Shown: one piece after another, positions 1 through 15,670 of the stretch | Layout of the letters: each line of letters begins with the position of its first letter | Position numbering within the stretch: position 1 is the stretch's first letter | NCBI GenBank assembly: GCA_034422115.1 | Contig: DAOUJW010000005.1 | Span: forward strand, 124,001 to 188,000 | Length of the DNA: 64,000 nt | Direction of reading: 5' to 3' | From: DAOUJW01 sp034422115 | GTDB taxonomy: Bacteria; Chloroflexota; Dehalococcoidia; Lucifugimonadales; UBA2985 | The notes under the pieces: generated by a model | What the model saw: only the letters and a program-made list of their open reading frames with translations | The model's database searches: none | What the model was told of the DNA's origin: nothing | Translations under genes and position numbers: made by a program

Positions 1-7656
<7,656 letters not shown>

Positions 7657-7665
7657 CATAAAGCC

Positions 7666-7692
7666 GAGGGCAGTCCGCAACGGATTGCCCTC
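7666..7692 (+). terminator. Hairpin after rpoC
   Basis: Twelve-base arms GAGGGCAGTCCG and CGGATTGCCCTC enclose a CAA loop, with a single G-T wobble. It starts 10 bases after the rpoC stop codon. No T-tract follows, so it may be an attenuating or RNA-processing hairpin rather than a strong intrinsic terminator. Its right arm overlaps the -35 element proposed for the tRNA. Confidence 0.5.
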
Positions 7693-7714
7693 GTCAACCC
7701 CCAACTGCTAGAAT
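7685..7714 (+). promoter_or_regulatory. Predicted promoter of tRNA-Val
   Basis: TTGCCC (7685-7690), an 18-base spacer, then TAGAAT (7709-7714) preceded by TGC, which makes an extended -10. The expected start near 7721 lies about 5 bases before the tRNA, as is usual for a stable-RNA promoter. Confidence 0.55.
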
Positions 7715-7725
7715 TTTGCTTAGAT

Positions 7726-7799
7726 GGGCGGTTAGCTCAGCTGGTTAGAGTGCTGCCTTGACATGGCAGAGGTCAGTGGTTCGAGTCCACTACCGCCCA
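7726..7799 (+). tRNA. tRNA-Val (anticodon GAC)
   Basis: The acceptor arms GGGCGGT (7726-7732) and ACCGCCC (7792-7798) pair fully. The anticodon stem CTGCC/GGCAG encloses the loop TTGACAT with anticodon GAC, and the T arm carries TTCGAGT. The discriminator is A, and CCA is not encoded. Confidence 0.96.
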
Positions 7800-7825
7800 T
7801 ATCCGACCTAATAAGCCCAATCCAC

Positions 7826-8127
7826 TCCCGCGAAGCCTGCCCCGTACTTGATACGGGGGTGAGCGGTAAACACCCCCGCCGACCATTCCTGCGAAGCCTG
7901 CCCCGTACTCCGATACGGGGGCAGGAATCCAGGGACGTTCACCAGATACGTCGCGGCTTTGCAGACAGCGGCTCTAGATTCCCGTTTTCACGGGAATGAC
8001 GAGAAACGCGATCCGCTCCGTTCAGAATGACAGCGCTCGCCCTGACACCCCCGCCGACCATTCCTGCGTAGGCAGACCTTTGCAATACCGTCATTCCGGC
8101 GGAAGCCGGAATCCAGTGGGCTGAGCG
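7826..8127. repeat. Cluster of palindromic intergenic repeats
   Basis: This non-coding stretch downstream of the tRNA is a mosaic. GCGAAGCCTGCCCCGTACT plus GATACGGGGG occurs twice (7830-7859, 7891-7921), each time folding into a CCCCGTA/TACGGGG hairpin. GTCATTCCGGCGGAAGCCGGAATCCA-type arms lie near 8090-8115. The segment CGGCTTTGCAGACAGCGG followed by CTCTAGATTC (about 7954-7981) also occurs near 10174-10203 and in diverged form near 63898-63927. I see no gene between 7800 and 8175. Confidence 0.7.
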
Positions 8128-8175
8128 TAGACTCGTGACTCCTCAGAGGTGACGTTAGACTTGCTCAGACCAAAC

Positions 8176-8376
8176 CTAAGTCCTGTTTTGTTCACTGAGC
8201 ATGGCCTCCACCTGCTTGGCTTCAGCGTCGCTCACAATGCGGAAGACGGTGTACTGGGGAGCGTCCTTGGCCCGGCCCCGTACCGCCTTACGACCATTTT
8301 TAAGGGTTACCACACTGGGTTCCACAATCTCGCACATCCTGCGCAGCGCTAGGCAGTAAGCGGTTAGTCCTTCCAT
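8176..8376 (-). CDS. Small DUF5679-like protein
   Basis: A 66-residue protein with a strong ribosome site (GGAGGTG, 4-5 bases before ATG). The central VTLKNGRKAVRG followed later by FRI matches, from memory, the DUF5679 pattern of small zinc-ribbon-like proteins. Those normally have a CxxC near the N-terminus and a second CxxC later. Here only YCLALRRMC remains of the first and the second pair is replaced by KDAPQYTVF, so metal binding is doubtful. It is the last of three leftward small genes, 55 bases after its neighbour. Function unknown. Confidence 0.6.
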   Translation of the reverse strand: MEGLTAYCLALRRMCEIVEPSVVTLKNGRKAVRGRAKDAPQYTVFRIVSDAEAKQVEAMLSEQNRT

Positions 8377-8431
8377 GAGACACCTCCGTCTATCTGTTGG
8401 CCTTTCCCCTGGCCTTGCCCTGACCCTCTAG

Positions 8432-8941
8432 CTAGACGTGAGGACCATTTTGCCGGGCATGGTCCTCCTGTCCACGTCGGGCTGGGGCTATGGCAACTAC
8501 ATCGTAGTCCAGGTACTCTTTAATCAACTCCTTAGCCTGGCCAATGGCCTGGTCCAGGGCGATGCGGGCAGATTCTGGTTGGGCATGGCTCACCTGAAAC
8601 CCCAGCCACTGCTCCCCCTGCTCCGGGTCATCCTGTACTATCAACTGGACATTCTTCCAGTCCTGGGCCAACTGCCGCAACCGATGCAGCACCCCACCCC
8701 ACTGGATGGGACTGGTCACCAGGCACAGGACGTAAGCCGTTCCCCCGGTAGCCTCCCACCAGTCTGGCAGCTCCGGGTGACCTTCACAGGAGGAGAGGGT
8801 TTCCACCAGGTCGGTCTGGTTCAACGCCCACACCAACTCCCTGATCCCCGGCTCCAACTGCTCGTAGTCCAGGAACCAGGGGTGCATCGCCTGGACATCA
8901 GTAAAAGTCGAACGGAGCACCGCTTGTTTGAACCACCACAT
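8432..8941 (-). CDS. Conserved hypothetical protein
   Basis: A 169-residue soluble protein that starts at ATG 8941 behind GAGGAG. The phrase ELVWALNQTDLVETLSSCEG followed by HP recalls uncharacterised bacterial proteins with a histidine-cysteine motif in that place, but I cannot assign a family. The C-terminal region is helical and Gln/Ala-rich. It lies 9 bases after the preceding small gene and is probably co-transcribed. Function unknown. Confidence 0.6.
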   Translation of the reverse strand: MWWFKQAVLRSTFTDVQAMHPWFLDYEQLEPGIRELVWALNQTDLVETLSSCEGHPELPDWWEATGGTAYVLCLVTSPIQWGGVLHRLRQLAQDWKNVQLIVQDDPEQGEQWLGFQVSHAQPESARIALDQAIGQAKELIKEYLDYDVVAIAPARRGQEDHARQNGPHV

Positions 8942-8950
8942 AATGCCTCC

Positions 8951-9145
8951 TCAGGCGCCCTCAATCTCAGGCACTTGCAAGGCATCGTACTGCTGTTTAC
9001 TGACAAATCTAACCAGCTTGGCGCCGTTTTCCTCCCCGGTAACGGCATAGGTGCGTTTGCCGTTCTTCTGCACCAGTGTGCGTTTCTTCAGGCCGCTCTC
9101 CGGTATATCCACCTTTTGCCTGGTCTTCACGTTATAAAATTCCAT
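8951..9145 (-). CDS. Small basic hypothetical protein
   Basis: A 64-residue protein rich in Lys and Arg (MEFYNVKTRQKVDIPES, then KFVSK-type endings such as LVRFVSKQQYDALQVPEIEG). It reads like a compact beta-rich domain. Similar short 'FYNVKxRxKVxIPES' proteins exist in bacteria and archaea without known function. GAGG precedes the ATG. It is first in a leftward operon with the genes at 8432 and 8176, and a promoter candidate lies at 9326-9354. Confidence 0.6.
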   Translation of the reverse strand: MEFYNVKTRQKVDIPESGLKKRTLVQKNGKRTYAVTGEENGAKLVRFVSKQQYDALQVPEIEGA

Positions 9146-9325
9146 ATTTAACCTCGCGCATCAATATTCAAGCTCTAACTCGTTAATGTACTCCTGATCT
9201 TCACTTCCCAGCTTTTCAATCAGAACGCATTACTATCCACCCTGTTCGTTTTGTGCCTGTAATTTCGATATGCTATCTCACTTTTGGATAAGCAAGTATT
9301 GGGCGTACTTCGCATTAAGTAAGAC

Positions 9326-9354
9326 AACGTATCAAATTAAAGTCGCCTTGTCAA
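9326..9354 (-). promoter_or_regulatory. Predicted leftward promoter
   Basis: On the minus strand a perfect TTGACA (9349-9354) is followed by a 17-base spacer and TACGTT (9326-9331). The -35 is consensus and the -10 weak. It would drive the small-gene operon starting at 9145 with a leader of about 170 bases. The region 9146-9466 is AT-richer than its surroundings and holds no gene that I can see. Confidence 0.35.
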
Positions 9355-9427
9355 CACCAGCCTACTCTTGTCTCGGATGATGCCGCCTCTGTCCACGGCC
9401 GTCAGGGGGCCTCCTCCGTCCCAACAC

Positions 9428-9455
9428 TGGACAGCAAGCCCAGATAAGCTACACT
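9428..9455 (+). promoter_or_regulatory. Predicted promoter of Nudix gene
   Basis: TGGACA (9428-9433), a 16-base spacer, then TACACT (9450-9455). Transcription would begin at about 9462, only a few bases before the ATG at 9467. This fits the absence of a ribosome site there (near-leaderless mRNA). Confidence 0.35.
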
Positions 9456-9466
9456 ATGTGAGCATC

Positions 9467-9976
9467 ATGCGTCACAGAATTCGCGCGGCAGCCATAGTTG
9501 TAGAAGGCGACTCCGTGCTCCTCGTCCAGCACCAACACGACGAGATCCAGGGCGGGGAGTCCTGGTGGGTGCCACCGGGCGGCGGCGTTGAGGGCGAGGA
9601 GTCGCTGGCGGAGTGCGCCCTGCGCGAGACCCTTGAGGAGACGGGGCTGACGGTGGAGCTGGGCGGGATAGCCTACATCCGGGAGTTCGTGGAGCCGGGC
9701 TACCACCACTGCGAGGTTTTCTTCATGGCTACCTCCTACTCCGGGCCGCTGGCGACGGGCAGCAACCCCGGCGCAGGCATATTCGACGTGGACCACATGA
9801 TCAAGGACGCGCGTTTCGTCAGAAGAGAGGAGATGGCCGGGATGACCATCTTCCCGGAGGAGCTCAAGACTACCTTCTGGGACGACCTGGCAAGCGGCTT
9901 CTCCGGGACCAGGTACCTGGGAGTGCAGAGGTCCGAGAGCAAGACGTACCTGGACAGCCCGGACGGCCCAGGCTGA
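9467..9976 (+). CDS. Nudix hydrolase
   Basis: A 169-residue Nudix-fold pyrophosphohydrolase. The Nudix box GGVEGEESLAECALRETLEE followed by TGL is complete (G-x5-E-x7-RE-x-x-EE-x-G-hydrophobic), so the metal-binding glutamates are present. Preceding it is the usual WWVPPGGG. I start at ATG 9467 (MRHRIRAAAIVVEGD). The open frame continues upstream to 9368, but that part has no domain character. The substrate (nucleotide, sugar-nucleotide or other diphosphate) cannot be told from sequence. The gene stands alone between divergent small genes and a repeat element. Confidence 0.88.
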   Translation: MRHRIRAAAIVVEGDSVLLVQHQHDEIQGGESWWVPPGGGVEGEESLAECALRETLEETGLTVELGGIAYIREFVEPGYHHCEVFFMATSYSGPLATGSNPGAGIFDVDHMIKDARFVRREEMAGMTIFPEELKTTFWDDLASGFSGTRYLGVQRSESKTYLDSPDGPG

Positions 9977-10028
9977 AGCTTCAACGCCTTGGCTCGCGCT
10001 TTCGGCAGCCCCCTCTATTCCTTATATG

Positions 10029-10336
10029 TGTTGGTATCACCGACGCCGTTGGGCAAATACTCCTCCTTTCCCCCATTCCTGCGGAGGGAGACCTTTGCGC
10101 AATTTGTGACCAAGCCCCGTATCAACGTCATTCTGAGCGCAGCGAAGAATCCAAGGTCTTTGCCTACGGGCATCGTAGCTTTGCAGACAGAGGCTTTAGA
10201 TTCTTCACTCCGCTGCGCTCCGTTCAGAATGACAGCGTCGCGCTCCTGGCGAACTGACACCTTGAGTTGTGCAAAGGTCTCCAGAGTCAGGAATGGTCAC
10301 GGGGGCAGTATTCCAAAAAAGTTGGCAATACCAACG
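10029..10336. repeat. Nested palindromic (MITE-like) element
   Basis: Three nested inverted repeats share one centre. The outer arms are TTGGTAT (10031-10037) and ATACCAA (10328-10334). The middle arms are 30 bases each, 10073-10102 and 10267-10296, both containing the shared string CCATTCCT/AGGAATGG and GACCTTTGC/GCAAAGGTC. The inner arms are 10127-10152 and 10199-10233 (GTCATTCTGA...TCAGAATGAC). The core near 10174-10203 is shared with two other loci in the window. No transposase gene is present, so this would be a non-autonomous element. No gene is seen between 9977 and 10369. Confidence 0.7.
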
Positions 10337-10369
10337 CATCCCGGCGATCACTCCCAGGCCCTGCTTCCA

Positions 10370-10398
10370 TTGACACCCCCCACGCCCCTCGGCATAAT
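10370..10398 (+). promoter_or_regulatory. Strong predicted promoter of antiporter gene
   Basis: A perfect TTGACA (10370-10375), a 17-base spacer and CATAAT (10393-10398, five of six). Transcription would start near 10405, giving a leader of about 75 bases to the antiporter start at 10479. Confidence 0.65.
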
Positions 10399-10478
10399 GA
10401 CTCGGACGCCACGGCGCTTTGCCTCGTTCCCAGCCAATACTGCCTGAAGGCAGCAACTGCCAGGGAGGTCACTCCAAA

Positions 10479-12125
10479 TTGGAAATCCACGAGGTACTGC
10501 TTTCGGTTGGCCTGCTCATAGTCTTTGCCAAGCTGCTTGAGGGCATATTCAAGCGGCTCGGCCTGAACTCCATCATTGCCTACGCCGTTACGGGGGTTAT
10601 CCTTGGCCCGGTGACCGGGCTTGTGGAGACGGGCGCCGAGACCGAAATCATCCTCAGCATTGGCATCTTCATTTTCTTCTTCCTCATCGGCCTGGAGGAG
10701 CTGGACATAACGGGGTTCCTGGCAGCGATACGCGGCCGTCTCTTCATCGCCTCCGTGCTGTCCGTGACGATATCGCTGCTGGTGTCCCTGGCCGTCACCA
10801 CAGACTACCTCATAGACCTCCAGCTGGGCCTCGAATTCACCCAGGCCCTGGGACTGGCCGGGGTCCTGGCGCTGTCCAGCCTGGGCATAGTCGCCAAGGC
10901 GCTCATCGACCAGGGGCGCATCCGTGAGCCGGTGGGCGTTCAGATCTTCACCGCCGTGGTCATAGCAGAGCTGATTGCCCTGTTCGTGGTGGGCTTCGCC
11001 ATCAGCGAGCACTTCTACGCCGGGGGGCACGGCCACGCGCTGGACTGGCTCAGCGTGTCGACCATCGTGGGCCAGATCATCGGGTTCACTGTGATAACGT
11101 GGTTCGTCTCCACCAGGGTGCTGCCCAGGGTGATAGTCCTGCTGCATCGATTCCTGCAGGTGCCCCAACTCTCCTTCGGGCTGCTGCTTGGCGGCCTGTT
11201 CCTGGTGGTTGTCGCCGCCGAACGCGTGGGGCTTCACGGCTCCCTGGGAGCGCTGCTCTTTGGAGCGGCCCTCTCCATGCTGCCCTACCAGGTGCGCCGA
11301 GACATCATGCCCGGCATGAGAGGCACGGCGGAGGGCTTCTTTGTCCCGCTATTCTTCGCGTCCGCGGGCCTGCACCTGAGCACGGAGTTCCTGAGACTGC
11401 CGCCTGAGACCATACTGGCGTTGACGCTTATTCCCCTGGCCGGCAAATTCATTGGAGCGTTTGTCAGCGCGTACATCACCCGGCTTGAGGCTCCCCTTGC
11501 CATTGCCACGGGCCTCATGGCCAAGGGCGTGGCGGAGATCGCGCTCCTTCTGCTGCTGCTCCACACGGGCGCCATCGACAAGGGGGTCTTCTCCCTGCTG
11601 GTGCTGGTCATGTTCGGCTACATGCTGCTTACGCCGATGGGCATCGGCTTCGCTCTCAGACGCCTCGAACACTCTGAGGACGTTACGCCCAGGGAGCAGG
11701 TCCCGCCGTCTCTCGACCGATTCGTCCTGGAGGGAATCCGTGTGAGGGACATCCTTGACCGGTCTCGGAGCCACCCGGAGCAGTCGCTATCCGTCAAGGC
11801 CTTTGCCGAGAACTGGCTGCTGCCGGAGCAGCACGACTACGTGGTGGTGAACCACGGGCAGTTGGCCGGGATAGTGTCCCTGAGCCTTCTGCGGTACCTC
11901 CCCCGCAGCGAGTGGGGCCGCACTTCACTGAGCGGCGTGCTGCGCCAGACCACCCCCCACGCCCACTCCGACGAGTCGGTGGAGGACGCCCTGCAACGGA
12001 TGACCGAAAGCGCTCTGACCGTGCTGCCCGTAATGGATGCGGAGACGGACGCCTTCATCGGCTCCATCTCCAGCTACGAGGTCCTGGAGATGATGGTCCT
12101 GACGGCCCGGGGCCACGAGATCTGA
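10479..12125 (+). CDS. Kef/CPA2-type cation:proton antiporter with CBS domains
   Basis: An integral membrane antiporter of about 548 residues that exchanges monovalent cations for protons. Roughly 12 membrane spans fill residues 5-400, with the family signatures FFFLIGLEELDITGF near residue 70 and PLFFASAGLHLS near 300. The C-terminal part (about 430-540) looks like a CBS pair (FAENWLLPEQHDYVVVNHGQ and ALQRMTESALTVLPVMD), which suggests ligand or nucleotide regulation. I start at TTG 10479 with GGGAGG 10 bases upstream; an open frame to 10419 (also TTG) is possible. NhaA follows 166 bases downstream, so the pair probably serves pH and cation balance. Confidence 0.88.
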   Translation: MEIHEVLLSVGLLIVFAKLLEGIFKRLGLNSIIAYAVTGVILGPVTGLVETGAETEIILSIGIFIFFFLIGLEELDITGFLAAIRGRLFIASVLSVTISLLVSLAVTTDYLIDLQLGLEFTQALGLAGVLALSSLGIVAKALIDQGRIREPVGVQIFTAVVIAELIALFVVGFAISEHFYAGGHGHALDWLSVSTIVGQIIGFTVITWFVSTRVLPRVIVLLHRFLQVPQLSFGLLLGGLFLVVVAAERVGLHGSLGALLFGAALSMLPYQVRRDIMPGMRGTAEGFFVPLFFASAGLHLSTEFLRLPPETILALTLIPLAGKFIGAFVSAYITRLEAPLAIATGLMAKGVAEIALLLLLLHTGAIDKGVFSLLVLVMFGYMLLTPMGIGFALRRLEHSEDVTPREQVPPSLDRFVLEGIRVRDILDRSRSHPEQSLSVKAFAENWLLPEQHDYVVVNHGQLAGIVSLSLLRYLPRSEWGRTSLSGVLRQTTPHAHSDESVEDALQRMTESALTVLPVMDAETDAFIGSISSYEVLEMMVLTARGHEI

Positions 12126-12201
12126 CACGCCACGCTTCTGCCCCCGACGGCGCGGCATTCCCGCCATGAGCAGCTTGTGTTGGACGCTTTGGGCTAATCA
12201 T

Positions 12202-12210
12202 TGATAGAAT
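12202..12210 (+). promoter_or_regulatory. Extended -10 upstream of nhaA
   Basis: TGA followed by TAGAAT forms an extended -10. A TTGGAC at 12180-12185 could serve as a -35, though the 19-base spacer is long. The leader to ATG 12292 would be about 75 bases. Confidence 0.4.
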
Positions 12211-12291
12211 GACTCCGTTATGCCATCCCCTGTTCTAGCGCCCCTGCGTCAAGGCGGCCGGCTGAAGGCCAGCAGGTAACTTCAGGTACAC

Positions 12292-13617
12292 ATGTCCAGG
12301 CAACCGTCTAACCTCGTCAGAGCGCTGCGAGTACCCGTACAGAACTTCATTCACACCGAAGAGGTCGGTGCGATCGTCCTGCTGCTGGCCTCGGTGGCCG
12401 CTCTCGGCCTGGCCAACTCCCCCTGGTCCGACGAATACTTTGACTTCTGGCACACCTACATATCGATAGACATCCACATCTTTGCCCTGTCAGAGGACCT
12501 GGGGCACCTGGTGAACGATGGCCTCATGGCCGTCTTCTTCTTCGTTGTTGGCCTGGAGATTAAGCGGGAGCTGCTCCACGGGGAGCTGTCCACCGTCAGG
12601 AAGGCGACCCTGCCCGTGGCTGCGGCCATAGGCGGCATGGCAGTCCCGGCGTTGATCTATTTCTCCTTCAACCAGTCGGGCGAGGAGTCGTTAGGCTGGG
12701 GCATCCCCATGGCAACCGACATTGCGTTTGCCCTTGGCGTGCTGGCGCTCCTGGGAAGCAGGATTCCGCCTGAGCTGAGGGTGTTCCTCCTTGGCCTGGC
12801 CGTCTTCGACGACCTGGGGGCCATAGCCGTCATCGCCATCTTCTACGTCGACACAATCAGTTGGACGGACCTCGGCCTGGGCGTTGCGACATTCGCTGCG
12901 ATTGCGGCCTGCATCCGCATGGGCGCACGCTCCTCTGTGTTGTACGTCATCTTGTGCATCGTAATGTGGCAGTTCTTCCTCAAGTCCGGCGTCCACGCGA
13001 CGCTGGTCGGAGTCCTCGTGGCCGCCGTAGTGCCCTCCGAGCCGCATATCCATCGAAGGGACTACGCCGACGCCGTGGAGGGCCTGCTCCACGAATACAG
13101 GACTGCTATAGCGAACGAGGACGAAGACAGGGCGGAGGTCATACTGGAGGAGATAGAGAGGCTCAGCCGCGGCACCGAAGGCCCTATGGAGCGCCTGGAA
13201 GGGATCATTCACCCCTGGGTGAGTTTCCTCATTCTTCCCGTCTTTGCCCTGGCCAACGCCGGCATAGTATTCACCTCTGAGACAGTCTCAGAGGCTGCGG
13301 CCAGCAGCGTTACTCTGGGCATCGCGGCGGGCCTTCTGGCGGGCAAAGTTGCCGGGATCATGGGGTTCACCTGGCTGGCCGTCCGACTGGGCATAGGCGC
13401 GCTGCCGTCGGCGGTCACATGGGGCCACGTGCTTGGGGTCGCCTCCCTGTGCGGAATGGGGTTCACCGTCTCCCTCTTCATCTCCGGAATCGCCTTTGAC
13501 GATCCCGCCATGGTGGACCAGGCGAAGATAGGCGTGTTCGGCGCGTCCCTCGCGGCGGGCGCGGCGGGATACCTGTTCCTCCGCTTCACAAGCGCCGGGC
13601 GCGCCGACGCATCGTGA
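12292..13617 (+). CDS. nhaA: Na+/H+ antiporter NhaA
   Basis: A sodium/proton antiporter of 441 residues with about 12 membrane spans. Family signatures include FFFVVGLEIKRELLHGELS near residue 82 and MATDIAFALGVLALLGSR. The ion-binding Asp pair is at residues 173-174 (AVFDDLGAIAVIAI). LCGMGFTVSLFISGIAF lies near the C-terminus. A hydrophilic loop at about 258-305 with Glu/Asp-rich helices is longer than in E. coli NhaA but common in other phyla. ATG 12292 follows a short AGGT sequence. Confidence 0.95.
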   Translation: MSRQPSNLVRALRVPVQNFIHTEEVGAIVLLLASVAALGLANSPWSDEYFDFWHTYISIDIHIFALSEDLGHLVNDGLMAVFFFVVGLEIKRELLHGELSTVRKATLPVAAAIGGMAVPALIYFSFNQSGEESLGWGIPMATDIAFALGVLALLGSRIPPELRVFLLGLAVFDDLGAIAVIAIFYVDTISWTDLGLGVATFAAIAACIRMGARSSVLYVILCIVMWQFFLKSGVHATLVGVLVAAVVPSEPHIHRRDYADAVEGLLHEYRTAIANEDEDRAEVILEEIERLSRGTEGPMERLEGIIHPWVSFLILPVFALANAGIVFTSETVSEAAASSVTLGIAAGLLAGKVAGIMGFTWLAVRLGIGALPSAVTWGHVLGVASLCGMGFTVSLFISGIAFDDPAMVDQAKIGVFGASLAAGAAGYLFLRFTSAGRADAS

Positions 13618-13668
13618 AAAGCCCAAAACTGGAAGCGCTACAACGTCTGTGCGGGAGGATGAACAATA

Positions 13669-14127
13669 ATGACAGTATCGCCGAAGATAAACCCCTTCCT
13701 CTGGTTTGACGGCCAGTGCCAGGAGGCGGCAGAGTTCTACGTCTCGGTGTTCCCCGACTCCCGGATACTGGGCAGCGAGGATCTGCAGACCGGCCCCGCC
13801 AAGGGCAGCGGGTTCGTGGAGTTTGAGATTGGCGGCCTGAAGTTCGCGGCCGTGGACGGCGGCCCGATGTACAAGTTCACGCCCGCCATATCCTTCGTTG
13901 TCCCGTGCGAATCCCAGGAGGAGATAGACTACTACTGGGAAAGGCTCTCGGAGGGTGGAGAGAAGGGCCAGTGCGGCTGGCTGGTGGACAGGTTCGGGGT
14001 GTCCTGGCAGGTAATCCCCGCGGCCCTTGGCGAGCTTATGGAGAGCGCGCCGGAGACCGTCATGGAGGCGCTGCTGACAATGCAGAAGATAGACATTGAG
14101 CAACTGCGCCAGGCGGCAATGGGTTAG
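13669..14127 (+). CDS. VOC (PhnB-like) family protein
   Basis: A 152-residue vicinal-oxygen-chelate fold protein of the PhnB/'3-demethylubiquinone methyltransferase-like' type. Typical sequence is PFLWFDGQCQEAAEFYVSVF at the N-terminus, AISFVVPCESQEEIDYYWERL in the middle and CGWLVDRFGVSWQVIP near the end. Proteins of this kind are mostly uncharacterised and the name in databases is often misleading. GGGAGG lies before the ATG. It lies 51 bases after nhaA and 11 bases before the next gene. Confidence 0.88.
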   Translation: MTVSPKINPFLWFDGQCQEAAEFYVSVFPDSRILGSEDLQTGPAKGSGFVEFEIGGLKFAAVDGGPMYKFTPAISFVVPCESQEEIDYYWERLSEGGEKGQCGWLVDRFGVSWQVIPAALGELMESAPETVMEALLTMQKIDIEQLRQAAMG

Positions 14128-14138
14128 CGCGTGTATAG

Positions 14139-14780
14139 ATGCCGATGATAGATGAAATTGGCGCCCACCCCGCCGATGGCCGACCCCTCCTTCAAGCGGA
14201 GACCCGCGAGGAGTGGCGCGGCTGGCTTGGGCAAAACCACGATAAGTCGGACGGCGTCTGGCTTGTCTCCTGGAAGAAGGCCGCGGGCAAGCCCTTTGTC
14301 CCGTACACGGACAGCGTTGATGAGGCGCTGTGCTTCGGGTGGGTGGACTCCAGGCCCAACAAGCTGGACGAAGACCGGGCCATGAGGCTCTTCACGCCCC
14401 GCAATCCCAAGAGCCCCTGGTCGCGCATCAACAAGGAGAAGGTGGAGCGTCTGATGCAGCAGGGGCTGATGGCTGAGGCCGGCGTCAGGCTGGTTGAGGC
14501 GGCCAAGTCGGACGGCTCATGGACCGTCTATGATGAGATAGAGGACCTGGTCATACCACCGGATCTGGCCTCCGCGCTGGTGGAGAACAACACAGCCGCG
14601 GCCTTTTTCCAGAGCTTCCCCGACTCCTCCAAGAAGAACATCCTCTGGTGGATAAAGTCGGCCCGGAGGCCGGAGACTAGGGCTGCGCGGGTGGCCCAGG
14701 CAGTGGAGCTGGCGGCAAAGAACCGGATGGCCAACCACCCCAAGGGTCGCGACCAGGGGCCAAAGCCCCGCGCCGGCTGA
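14139..14780 (+). CDS. YdeI/OmpD-associated family protein
   Basis: A 213-residue protein of the YdeI/OmdA group. Signatures are REEWRGWLGQNHDKSDGVWL near the start, ALCFGWVDSRPNKLDEDRAM followed by FTPRNPKSPWSRINKEKVERL, and the C-terminal PDSSKKNILWWIKSARRPET. E. coli YdeI is linked to stress and antimicrobial-peptide resistance, but the biochemical role is unknown. No clear ribosome site precedes ATG 14139, and ATG 14145 is an alternative. It probably shares a transcript with the VOC gene. Confidence 0.87.
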   Translation: MPMIDEIGAHPADGRPLLQAETREEWRGWLGQNHDKSDGVWLVSWKKAAGKPFVPYTDSVDEALCFGWVDSRPNKLDEDRAMRLFTPRNPKSPWSRINKEKVERLMQQGLMAEAGVRLVEAAKSDGSWTVYDEIEDLVIPPDLASALVENNTAAAFFQSFPDSSKKNILWWIKSARRPETRAARVAQAVELAAKNRMANHPKGRDQGPKPRAG

Positions 14781-14786
14781 GACCCG

Positions 14787-15098
14787 TTAGCTGCTGCCCC
14801 CACGCTCAGGCGCGTCCAGGCCCGCGGCCTGCCTGAAAGTGCGCGTCAGGTCCTCAATGAAAATCCGGTCAAAGTCGCCGTAGTGGCCGCTGTTCTCGTC
14901 GTCCTTCAGGGGCTCCGCCCACATGTACCTGACGTCCCGCCAGTCGATAGGGAACTGAGGCTCATCAAAGAAGTGCCTTACGGCGTCAAAGGGGCTGGTC
15001 GCCTCCACGTAGCCCATCATCTGGAAGTTCTCGTAGATGTTGCCCGAGCGAGAGAGGAACTCCCCCTTCATGGCAGCCAGCACGATGAACTTTGGCAT
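14787..15098 (-). CDS. Hypothetical protein
   Basis: A 103-residue acidic protein, convergent with the YdeI-like gene (6 bases between ends). It starts MPKFIVLAAMKGEFLSRSGN behind a strong GAGGAGG site. Aromatic residues are common (Phe, Tyr, Trp) and there is no membrane segment or familiar motif. I do not recognise it. Confidence 0.6.
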   Translation of the reverse strand: MPKFIVLAAMKGEFLSRSGNIYENFQMMGYVEATSPFDAVRHFFDEPQFPIDWRDVRYMWAEPLKDDENSGHYGDFDRIFIEDLTRTFRQAAGLDAPERGGSS

Positions 15099-15213
15099 AC
15101 GAGCCTCCTCAGCAGCAAGCGCCGATACGGAATGGTGGAATCATAAGCTGGCCTTTGGATGTAGGTCAATGCCGACGGATTGAATGAGAGCCGGCAACTA
15201 CTATCGAATCGTC

Positions 15214-15273
15214 ATGCCCGTGACGACGGGCATCCAGGAGGGGTGCGGTGTGGACTCCCGACTCCTCGGGAGT
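15214..15273. repeat. Two adjacent hairpins downstream of yraN
   Basis: ATGCCCGT/ACGGGCAT (15214-15233, loop GACG) is followed by ACTCCCGA/TCGGGAGT (15254-15273, loop CTCC). Both arms are perfect. They resemble the repeat units near 8040-8150 and lie just beyond the end of the leftward yraN operon, so they may also end its transcript. Confidence 0.55.
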
Positions 15274-15289
15274 GACAGTATGGCCCACC

Positions 15290-15670
15290 CTACAACCCGC
15301 TTGGTACCGCATTCTCCATCAGCTCTATGCGGGTGATGCGCCCCCGGCCGTCAACCTCCACAGCCACCAGATCGATGCGCCACTGCTCCGGCAGGTCCGA
15401 TCTTGACTGCATGTACGTCTCCGCAGTGGCAATGAGCTTCCGCTCCTTGTCCGGCGTTATCGACTCCTCGGGAGACCCAAAGTTCCCGCCGCTCCGGGTG
15501 CGCACCTCCAGGAACACCAGGCAGTCACCCTCCTGCGCGATGATGTCCACCTCGCCGTAGGGACAACGGAAGTTGGTGTCCAGGATGGCGTAGCCCCTGC
15601 TCTCCAGGTAGCCCCTCGCCGCCCGCTCCCCCGCCTCCCCCAGCCGTATGCGGCGGCCGCCGTCAGCCAT
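15290..15670 (-). CDS. yraN: YraN family (UPF0102) putative endonuclease
   Basis: A 126-residue protein with a PD-(D/E)XK-like core: GEAGERAARGYLESRGYAIL, then PYGEVDIIAQEGDCLVFLEV followed by RTR, where Asp, Glu and Arg/Lys take the nuclease positions. Its biological role is unsettled. I start at ATG 15670 (MADGGRRIRLGEAG), with GGAGG 9 bases upstream and an ATGGCTGA overlap with the rnhB stop codon. YraN and RNase HII are common neighbours. The frame extends upstream to 15703, but that part lies inside rnhB. Confidence 0.9.
   Translation of the reverse strand: MADGGRRIRLGEAGERAARGYLESRGYAILDTNFRCPYGEVDIIAQEGDCLVFLEVRTRSGGNFGSPEESITPDKERKLIATAETYMQSRSDLPEQWRIDLVAVEVDGRGRITRIELMENAVPSGL

Noticed and set aside
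8438..9151. Plus-strand 237-codon frame
   Set aside because: It lies antisense to two minus-strand genes that have good ribosome sites and plausible protein sequence.
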